The translations under genes were made by a program, and so were the position numbers. Under the pieces are notes generated by a model. The model saw nothing but the letters and a program-made list of their open reading frames with translations. It was not told the DNA's origin and did not search any database. DNA of 64,000 nt from Pinus tabuliformis (taxonomy: Eukaryota > Streptophyta > Pinopsida > Pinales > Pinaceae): positions 606,717,980-606,781,979 of the forward strand of contig CM062815.1 of assembly GCA_031772625.1 (NCBI GenBank), in the 5' to 3' direction. Below are positions 55,903 to 64,000 of this stretch, in pieces; within the stretch, counting starts at the first letter, position 1; the number at the start of each line of letters is the position of its first letter.

Positions 55903-57982
55903 TGGTGAGCACCAGTATTGCAGCAATAATGCTGCAACTCCTGGGCTGCATACTTTTCTCTTATCAACCCAGAAGTTCGTAACAAACTTGGAAGTGACAG
56001 TGTTGTATGCATAAGTACTACTTCTTACTGTATATTGTCACTTTGTCAGCCGGTGCAGGATCACTTGGAGCTCAAGCGAACTTCTATGGATTCTAGAAAA
56101 AGCTTTATATGTGATGAAAGGAGAGAAATACTACTCTATAGATACTATTCTAACTGCAGAAAGGAGAAAGACTGAAATGTAAATCAAACCAAGTAAATCC
56201 TAATTTTTTAAAAAGCACTATGAAAAACATGAAAAGAATGCCATTACCTACTCAAGGAATTAAACAACATCTAACTAAGCTATTCATAGAAGTAAATGAG
56301 CAAAAAACATCTTTTTGGATTTTTATGTGAATTTGACATGCATGTAATTTATTGTTTGTGAATGTGGTAGCAAATAGGTGGCATTGGAGTGTGGTTTTGG
56401 GACTTGAGAGGATGTAGGATGGAGTGGATGGGTCCTAGGAGGTCTCAGGTGGCCTTCTGGAGGCTCTTCCCACACTCGGCCTTCAAAATAAAGCCTACAT
56501 GAAAATCTACAAGAAGAAAAACATGGAACTACAGGAGGCCTACAAGAGGAGGCCGAGAGAAGTTTTCACTGTTTTGAGGGTGTGAGAGTGGGTAAGAAGT
56601 GGTAGATGAAGGCTGGAATCAGGTGTTAGGGCACCTAGGATCTACCAAGAATCGTCAGGAGAGAGAAATATTATTGGATTTGCTCAAGGAGAGAGGAAGA
56701 AGTCTTATGGAAAATTCAGGAAACTAAGGCAGAATTGAGGGGAGACCTGGGCGACCTGTACGACATGGATCAGATGGAGGATGGGATGTCTGATAATCTA
56801 GCCTACTATAAGAAGTTATCTACTACAAAGGAACTAATAGTCAACCAATAAGATCAAGCCAACAATGAAATAAGTGCATTTAGAAAAACAAAGTTTTGCA
56901 TAAAAGTAACCCAAACTATGATCTGTGAAAGGAAATGTTGAGAACTGCTGCAATAAAAGAAAGCATGAAAGAATACTATTGTAAATAAAGAATTCAGCAT
57001 GATGAAGAAGTTCTGAGGCAAAGAAAAACTAGACTATTAAACACTAAAAAGCTGCAAACACTAGAAGTCCTATGAATGAGGAAAATCTGTGTTTTTGGGG
57101 TAGCAAGAGGGTTTTTGCCTCAGATCATGGTCCCAACGGGAGGAAGAGAGGCAAAGGAACTATTACTAGCCTTTTGAATCTTTCCTTTATCACTACTTAA
57201 TCTGTTATAGAAAGCACAAATGGAAGCAAACTACGGAATCATCAAAAGCAACCTATTCTTAACCATAAAAGAAATACATCTAATAGCAACCTAATCTATA
57301 ACTGAAGTAAAACATACAAATACAGACAAATTGGAGATTGGCTGCTTGGATTGGGCCCTAACCCAAGAGCTTCAGCCCTCTGAGGTAACTCAGTGCTAGC
57401 TCAAAAAGGATTCCATATTTATTTCCAAAACAATAGCAAGATTACATGAACTGTCACAAGATAATAAGCTCGAACTTGAGCAGAGTTTACATAAGAAAAA
57501 ATCCAACAAAAATCCAACCCTAGTGAGGACCTAGGCCTCTCTACTTATACAAATCAAGCTACCAATAGCTTCCTTAAAACCAGGCAGGCTTGGCTCCCAA
57601 AAATCGAGATAATCATCAATCATCCTTCACTTGCTTGGTTGCCTTCTAGTGCATGACTTGGTTGCTTGTACTCCGAGCTGAATGAAGGGTAACTCAAAGT
57701 GAGGAGTAATAAATGATGGGAATTCCCTCTTATAAGTCCTCTCCTTTGTCCACTTCGAGTTATTGCTGCCATTTTTCCACTGGATCCTTGACTTTGACCT
57801 CAAAATTCATTAATAATCTGCATTAAACACATGTTAGACCACATGGCATCATAACTAACTCAACTCACTCCATAAGCATAAATATAATCAGAAAATCATA
57901 CAATAAGCTAAGAGAATGGTTGATTTGACTAGGTTAGGAGGTAAAATGAGCCCATATAACTACCCATTTATGAGGCTCATTA
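55903..57982 (-). repeat. Element 4 5' LTR (2080 bp)
   Basis: Collinear with 21067-23174. A TATA-like TATAAG (- strand) lies near 57729-57734 in a CTTATAAGAGG context, and AATAAA-type words near 57415-57422. Palindromic TTGCAGC-AATAAT-GCTGCAA lies just inside the end (about 55917-55936). Confidence 0.9.
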
Positions 57983-59153
57983 GCAAGTCTCTGATTGTAT
58001 CTTTAATTGTGCGCTTCTTGAAATCATAGTGTTATCACTTAGATTTTCCTAGAAGTTGTTGGGAAGAGGAAAGGGGTCTGAGGTAACCACAAACCAACTT
58101 TTAAGTATAGATTCTAGCCAATATGTACTCAGAGAGGGCTCTCTCTTTATGATTTAGCTTGGTTTTTAAATGATACTAGGCTAGTTGTGGAGTTTAGGGG
58201 TTTTGTTTGAGTTTGGGTGGTGGGATTGTATAGAAAAGGGGTAAGAATGAGTAGCTTAGTCCATTGGGCTGATGGAGTCGAAGAAAATGGCTTAGCCAGA
58301 CTTGGTTTCTTCACAAATGATAGTTTAACAGAGTAAGGTAGTCAAATAGGGAACAATTAGAGACTGAAAGATGGAATGGGCTTAAAGGGTTTAAAGGGCA
58401 ACTAAGAATCCTTTAACATACTTTAAAAGAGTAGAATATGACTAACCATTAGTAAAGAGCAATTAAAAATTCTTTACTAAATGATTAAGATGAATAAACT
58501 AGGAAACAGGAGCAATCAAGAATTCATTGTTTATACTAGTTCAGAAGAAAACATTGAGAATAATAACGATTGAAAACAGAGTGCAATTAAGCAAATTCTG
58601 AGTTATTCTCTTTCGTTTATCATTCATATGTGAATCATAGATGATATTTTAAAAAAAGAAAACTTTAAAACACAAGGTATAGATGACTTATTGATCCGGT
58701 TTTTGATTCAAGAATTCTAAGAAAAGTCCTTATTGATCCGGTGTTTGATCCAATTGAGGGGGTATTTATACAAAAAATCTTTAAAAAAATATATCTCATA
58801 ACAGAGTGAGATATATTCTAGTGATGACTAATTATTTTTACAGAAAAATAGAGACACTTAGTCTTGAAGATAGGAGAAAGGTGAACTGATGTTGTGTTGT
58901 TCCTTTTCTTGTTGAATGTGCTAGCTGCCCTATTTTGACCAATACTTTTCCCCTGTTCTGATACACTTCGACCTGTTTGACCCCTATTCATCTTTGTTCA
59001 TCTTGCTACGGTAAAAGCCCGAAATTTACATTTTACCAAAAGTAAATTTACAAAATTCTCAATATGTCTTCCCACCATTTTTGCTCTGGCAATCTGTGTT
59101 TCTGAAGTTTCCTCAGAGTCTCATCAGTTTCTGTATATCTGAAAAAAATTAGG
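57983..59153. other. Flank right of Element 4; no gene resolved
   Basis: AT-rich. A 20-nt phrase, TTATTGATCCGGT(T/G)TTTGAT, occurs twice about 42 bp apart near 58690 and 58732, followed by a TATA-like GGGGGTATTTATAC near 58754. It may be the 3' UTR or LTR of the element that owns the - strand ORF at 59154-62721, but no LTR ends could be matched. Confidence 0.35.
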
Positions 59154-61011
59154 CTAGAGTTGAAACACGTGCTTTACCTCATGTTCGATATAGAATAAGT
59201 TCTCCAACCTATCATAGAGAACTTGGCCTATGGGAAGTATTTTTATTCCTGATGCACTTGTTGATGAACTAGCTTGACTACTAGCATACTTATTCAATTT
59301 ATCTACATAATCAATTTGCTTCATTAACCTGTCATTGATGACCAAAGGACTTGGTAGCCCTTTATTTTGTAAAACTGTAAATTTCTCCATAAAAGAATTG
59401 ATTTCCACCTGCATATCCTAACATCTTCCTTCTAGATTCTGCATCAAAGCTTTTTTAGTTAGAACCCTTTTGATTTCCAAAATAGTGTCAATCCTATCTG
59501 GGATGCCAAGTGCTCCCAGTTGTTTCTTATTTTTGGTATTCAAAAAATGTATAAGCCCATTGGCTTTTTCATGCATTTGTCCTAACTGTGCTCTTGTCTG
59601 TTGAATTTCTCCATGTGCTGCTTTCACTAAATCAATCTATTCATAAATCACTTGGATAGATGCCCACACATCATTTATAGATTGAATGATGTTAGCCCAA
59701 AGGATTTTCTTGATCTCTGCCAGAGGCTTGTCAAAAGTGAGCTCTTGTTCTAATGTTTTAACTTTCCTTTCTAAGGATTTAATCTCCCTGGTTTTTTCTG
59801 CAACACTTATTTTTGAGGCATCACACTTCTTTTCTATATTAGCCAACTGTTCTTTTGCTTGTTTTAATTCTGACACTTGTAATTTCAGTTCTTCCATGGC
59901 CTTTATCAATTCTTCAGTGCTCATATTAGTACTGCTACCTGATGTTGTTCCTGCTATTAATGTATCTGTAATGCCTGTTGGGATGTTTGGAGCTAACGCT
60001 ATTCCAAGTGCAGAAGGGATTGCTGTTGAGACTATAGGAGTTACTTCAGGAGGCTGAGAGGTTGACTCTTCCTACTTTTGCTTGAGTGCCTTCTCTAATG
60101 CCCGCCCGCTCCATATCATTCAATATTTCATTAAGTTTCAGGAGCAGGTCCATCATATCTTCTTCTGATTTCTGTTGTATAACTTCTATTGTCTGAGGAT
60201 TCCTTGAAGGAGGTAGCTTCAGTTGTTTCCTCAGGGCAGCCATGTCCTCTTCTTTCTTCTTGATCAGAGCCTGTATGCCTTTAGCATCTTTGGGATCATG
60301 TCCCAATCCAATTATGATCTCTTATAATGATTTGATTCTGTTATCATTGGCCAGAGAAGAGGCTTTATCCAAGTGAAGTTGAGAAGTTGTATTATCCAAG
60401 GAATTTTGTAGCTTGTGGGCCATCATTGCTTTGTCAGCCAGTGTGGAATAGACCATTTCCCCAGTTTTCTTGTGAAATTCAATTTGGTCCATAGGATGAA
60501 TATCTTTGGCTAAGACCTCCAAATTTTTTCTGATGTAATATGTCGCTGACTGAGGTTGTTGCACCTTTGGCTTAAAATAACTCATTAACATTTTGCCTTC
60601 TTTAATATCATAAGCTGACATCAATCTCTGCTAGTTTGAGGGGGCCATCATCAGATACTGATTATAAATTTGAAGCCTTACTGGATCATTCTTGGCTTTT
60701 ATCTCTATAAATATCTTCTTAATGTCTGAGGCCTGTTTGCTTTGCGGCCTGGTGGATGATACTTCTACATTGTGTTGTATTTCTAGTTCCTGCCTTTGTG
60801 AGCTAGGTGAGGTTCCTCCCAATGCGGGACTTTGCTCGCTCACTGCTCTTTCTTCTCTATGGCTGTCTATGGTTTCTTCAATGATTTCCATTTCTGAAAG
60901 AGGATTCAATCTTTGTCTCTTTACTCCAGGTTGTTTTTTAGGTCCACTAATAGGTGTGGTGGTTTCTCTGTCCATCTTTTTGTTTCTTTCCTCATTTAGA
61001 GGAGTTTGCAA
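59154..61011 (-). pseudogene. Decayed ORF, C-terminal coiled-coil half
   Basis: Five open pieces in series (61011-60631, 60624-60322, 60306-60046, 59924-59637, 59627-59154). They show a basic/acidic linker (GPKKQPGVKRQRLNPLSE), then heptad-rich helices (IKKKEEDMAALRKQLKLP; LKLQVSELKQAKEQLANIEK; IKSLERKVKTLEQEL) typical of a long coiled coil. The pieces are separated mainly by single stops or short shifts. No enzymatic motif. Layout (globular N-terminus, linker, coiled coil) recalls Element 4 ORF3, but sequence similarity is not evident. Confidence 0.6.
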
Positions 61012-61236
61012 TGCTGGAATTTCTACTACTTTAGTTTGGGGCGGAGGAATCTGTACATGACTCTATTCTTTGGTCTTTCCAAGTTGATTAGTCATTGTAG
61101 GCTGCTTTGTGGTCTCTACTTCTTTGCCTTTGGAAGTTCCTGTAACTAGTATGCTGGTTTCTTGTGCAGGCTATTGAGAAGTTCTAGCAGAAGATGTACC
61201 AAATTCTGATTGTAGAGGCAACTTGAATGATACGTG

Positions 61237-62721
61237 TCAAAAAGAGTCCAGGTCAAGGGCTTTCTCAATATCTTTCATAGCAATTTCCATCTTTTCCTGC
61301 TCACTAATTTCTTCTATTAGGTTTCCTTCTACCCATTCATCCTGATTTGCAAACTGTTCAATTTCTAGGATCCTATGATGTATATACACTGATATCCTGT
61401 TTTTTGTCCTTCTGTCACATATGAAACTATTTGGGTCATATGGCACCCACCGAAAATTTTTCTTCAATCTAAGGTGGTCTTCTAAAATCTTTTCAGCTTC
61501 TTGCCATGCATCCCTAGAATTGATGAAAAAAGGGCCTAACTGGTTCTTGATTCTTAGCTGAGCCTTTTTCTTTGTGCTACAAAAATCGACTAAGTCTACA
61601 TTTATAAGCTGTCTAAAATATTCTAGTGCAAATAATCTCATAGGCACATATTTAGGTAACTTAAAATGGCAAAGTTCACACTCATACATTCTGATTTCTG
61701 TGTGATTTTGATACAGGTACCAGTCACCTATCCTATACTATTTAGAGAGCTGCAGAATCTTCTTCATGTTACCAGTGATCCTAGGAGATGAAACTCCTAT
61801 CAATAAAGTGGTTGCTGGATGTACAAACCAGTCAATGAACTCATTATAAGTATAAGGGGACTCACTGGTATTATGAAAGACAGAACTCCAAAAAATCACA
61901 GACCTTCGATTTCCTTTTGAGTCCAATTCCCTGCTAGGGAAGGAAAGGCTGTCTGGCTGATGATACAACAAAAAATGTTATATAAAAGATGAATATTTGA
62001 AGACTCCTTCCCTCTCCAAATTTATGAATTGATGATGGATTTTGTTGGAAATGAAAGTAGCATAGTCATATCTGACAGCAGGAGGCTATCCTGGAGTAAA
62101 TATTGATAGTAAAAATAAGGTGATGTCATCAACATACTCACTGGAATTGAATCCCATGATCAGGGATATCATTTCAACAATGAGTGTGCCAGTGTCAGTG
62201 AAAAAATTCTACAGATAAGGAACTAGACCTTTAGGCTGGTGATTTGGTAGCATGAAGGTCTGAGCAATACGACTTATCTCTGACGTGGGCAATTGAGATG
62301 CTTTTTCAAGTAGATAACACATGGAAAGAGGAGCAAGGGGCTGAGTGGAGCGAAACTGTATCATTTCATTAATGGACTTGACAGTTATGGGAAAAGGGAC
62401 AGTATGGGATGGGGACATAACTGCTCTATGGATAGGGTCATAGTTGGCATGGCAATGATGAATTATTTATGGGAAAACATGAACTGAGGGGAGGAAATAC
62501 ATGGGAAGGTTAGATTCCCAAAGTCCCAAAATGTCAGAGTTGTTTAGATAGCTATCTCTAACTTGGAAGAAGGCCTGAGGATGGTTCCTATCACTAGATA
62601 AATATTTTATTTGGAAATCTTTGTTGGCCAGGGGTAGATAATCTAAGTCTTTATGGGGTGCATTCATGGGCGCGAAATTCAGGGCTATGGGAGTTTCCAT
62701 ATTTGGTTCTTGTGTATTCAA
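61237..62721 (-). pseudogene. Decayed ORF, N-terminal half, unknown family
   Basis: Starts at ATG 62721 (MNTQEPNMETPIALNF). Open pieces follow at 62418-62209, 61971-61738 and 61689-61237. Notable segments are YNEFIDWFVHPATTLL, LPKYVPMRLFALEYFRQL, LRIKNQLGPFFINSRDAW and FANQDEWVEG. The tail is acidic. It gives the impression of a high-copy plant ORF carried by retroelements, but no domain name can be supported. It probably joins 59154-61011 as one gene of about 1100 codons. Confidence 0.6.
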
Positions 62722-63179
62722 ACCAGAATTTGGGATTTCTGTGGAAAAAATGGACTAACAACAGTTTTGGGGTCTTTTATGATAATTACAGGTTGTCTTT
62801 AACTTGAATTTTGGCTTTCGCTGGTAGAATTCTCAGTGGAAACTGAAATTGCAGGGTTACAGGGAAAAAAGAATAAATACCTGAATTAAATAGGTAAATT
62901 GTGTAATTTCACGTTGGTTGGCGGACTGCAGAGCACGATGGTGGAGTTTCTTGGCTAGGTGGTAGGCTGAAAAGCTGGTGCAGTGAATTTAGTTGTTACT
63001 TTGCATGGGAGTTTGGACGCAGAAAACTTCAGTGAAAATGACATTTTACCGTTTATTTAATGAAATTCAGTTTGGTGGGTCTTTTTGCATTTATTAGGTA
63101 GATGATGTCAGTGTGATGAGACGTGTTGTCGTTACGCGGAAGGGTGGTAAGCAGTAAGTGTTGCACCACTTTTGGGCCT
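62722..63179 (-). other. Possible 5' UTR/promoter of the decayed - strand ORF
   Basis: No ORF. It leads into the CpG-dense block to the right. A TTAAATAAACGG-type AT word (- strand) lies near 63050-63062. Promoter identity is not established. Confidence 0.25.
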
Positions 63180-63430
63180 AGGCAGTTTTGAACGCAGGGC
63201 GAGCGAGCATATGGAGTGGGCGACATGTGGTGGGGGTATGGCGGAAAACCACCGGGCGATCGCGGGTTAAAACGAGGTAGGAAGGGCGGTCAAGATATCA
63301 CCGTCGACCGTCGGATGGAAATGATTGGATCGAACGGTGGACGGATGTGGGACATGGCGCGGAGTTATGCACCGAGGCGCGATTGGATAGATAGGTTGTT
63401 AATTAAGCGGGGGTTAATTAATCCCTTTAG
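63180..63430. other. CpG-dense block
   Basis: Unlike the surrounding AT-rich DNA, this stretch is full of CG dinucleotides (GGGCGATCGCGGG, CCGTCGACCGTCGG, ACATGGCGCGGAG, GAGGCGCGATTGG). CpGs decay fast in methylated repeats, so their survival suggests low methylation or a recent origin. It sits upstream of the - strand ORF at 62721. Confidence 0.5.
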
Positions 63431-64000
63431 TGCAACGGAGAAAGGTTATTAACAAACTTTGGATAAGTTTGTTAATCCTTGTTTTATACTATATAATGCT
63501 TATAGACCATCAGGGCAGGAATTATATAAAATGTGGGTTTTTTGATATAATTACATAATACAGGAAATGGGTTAATTTATCGGGATTTATATAATAGTTG
63601 TTAATAAGTTAATATGAAATATGTAATGGAAAGCGCTAAGCAAAAACATTGAAGTATATATTCAAACTTAGGCTAAAGTGGAAAAGGGGTCTTTCAAACA
63701 ATATTATGCATTTCCTAAGTAAAATAGGTTTTTTACCTAGAAAAACATTATGAAGTGAAATTAATATTTTATGGATGATATTAAGTACATAGACTTTTAA
63801 ATCATTGGGCCAAGGGTCCAGTCCCTTCAGAAGTTAGAGAAATGCTCTGAGCCCCTTTGATTTTCAAAGTCCTCAATACTTTAAGGGGAATTAGTGAAAT
63901 CTTTAGGGGAAAATGTGAATGGAAGTTAGTTATTTATCCTTGCCTTTCGTGAACTGCATCCAGTGTAATGTATGCCTTGCCCTTGTGATAAAAGTAAAAG
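63431..64000. other. AT-rich tail of the window, nothing recognised
   Basis: No ORF, repeat boundary or RNA gene was recognised in the last 570 bases. Confidence 0.4.

Larger units (their letters stand above)
21067..57982 (-). mobile_element. Element 4: Athila-like Ty3/gypsy retrotransposon, about 14.2 kb without inserts
   Basis: The outermost shell of the nest. LTRs at 21067-23174 (3') and 55903-57982 (5') end TGGTGAGC...GCTCATCA/GCTCATTA. Flanks GCAAA (21062-21066) and GCAAG (57983-57987) are a 5-bp target duplication with one transition. Order on the - strand: PBS, gag, protease, RT, RNase H, integrase, a hairpin-array region, a large third ORF, PPT. The Athila assignment rests on gag and protease motifs, a tRNA-Asp-like PBS and the extra 3' ORF. 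Element 2 splits the third ORF at 24939-47665. Many stops make it defective. Confidence 0.88.

Noticed and set aside
21070-57979. Shorter LTR boundary TGAGC...GCTCA for Element 4
   Set aside because: These ends give no target duplication (AATGG versus TTAGC); extending to TGGTGAGC...GCTCATYA gives GCAAA/GCAAG and longer terminal complementarity.
5910-57982. Elements 1 and 4 as one nested structure
   Set aside because: Each has its own termini and target duplication, separated by 911 bp of unrelated DNA (20156-21066).

Overview
The window looks like intergenic DNA of a land plant with a very large, repeat-filled nuclear genome, plausibly a gymnosperm. That placement rests only on general character (four large OTA-type Ty3/gypsy elements, no intact host gene, decayed multi-copy ORFs), so the species is not determined. 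No rRNA gene, true tRNA gene, CRISPR array or bacterial feature was seen.

Layout. 1-5909 is AT-rich and holds a 120-bp tandem repeat, a 41-bp-arm foldback, a tRNA-derived SINE with its target duplication, decayed gypsy LTR/gag debris and a diverged tandem array. 5910-20155 is Element 1, a Tat-like element on the + strand. 20156-21066 is a short strip of flanking DNA. 21067-57982 is a three-level nest, all on the - strand: Element 4 (Athila-like, 21067-57982) is interrupted inside its third ORF by Element 2 (Tat-like, 24939-47665), and Element 2's 5' LTR is interrupted by Element 3 (39612-47432), a small non-autonomous relative. Each boundary is supported by TG...CA ends, a primer binding site (PBS), a polypurine tract (PPT) and a perfect or 4-of-5 target duplication, so the order of insertion is 4, then 2, then 3. 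57983-64000 holds a decayed - strand coiled-coil ORF with a CpG-dense block upstream of it.

How the parts relate. Elements 1, 2 and 3 share LTR ends, PBS, leader and 3' noncoding region. Elements 1 and 2 carry gag, protease, RT, RNase H and integrase, then a second archaeal-like RNase H after integrase, then a convergent antisense gene with a small intron that resembles a plant mobile domain (PMD). Their lesions differ: Element 1 has lost the RT core in a 722-bp deletion, while Element 2 keeps RT but its integrase catalytic Glu is Gln. Element 3 keeps one 523-codon ORF (basic tract, two zinc knuckles, protease) and nothing else, so it would need proteins supplied in trans. Element 4 carries a large extra ORF with a coiled coil where env-like genes sit in Athila.

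The most unusual signals are four tandem hairpins with different but self-complementary arms (50044-50219), the gag-less NC-protease element, the antisense PMD-like gene, and two short-motif systems repeated at matching places in all three Tat-like elements.
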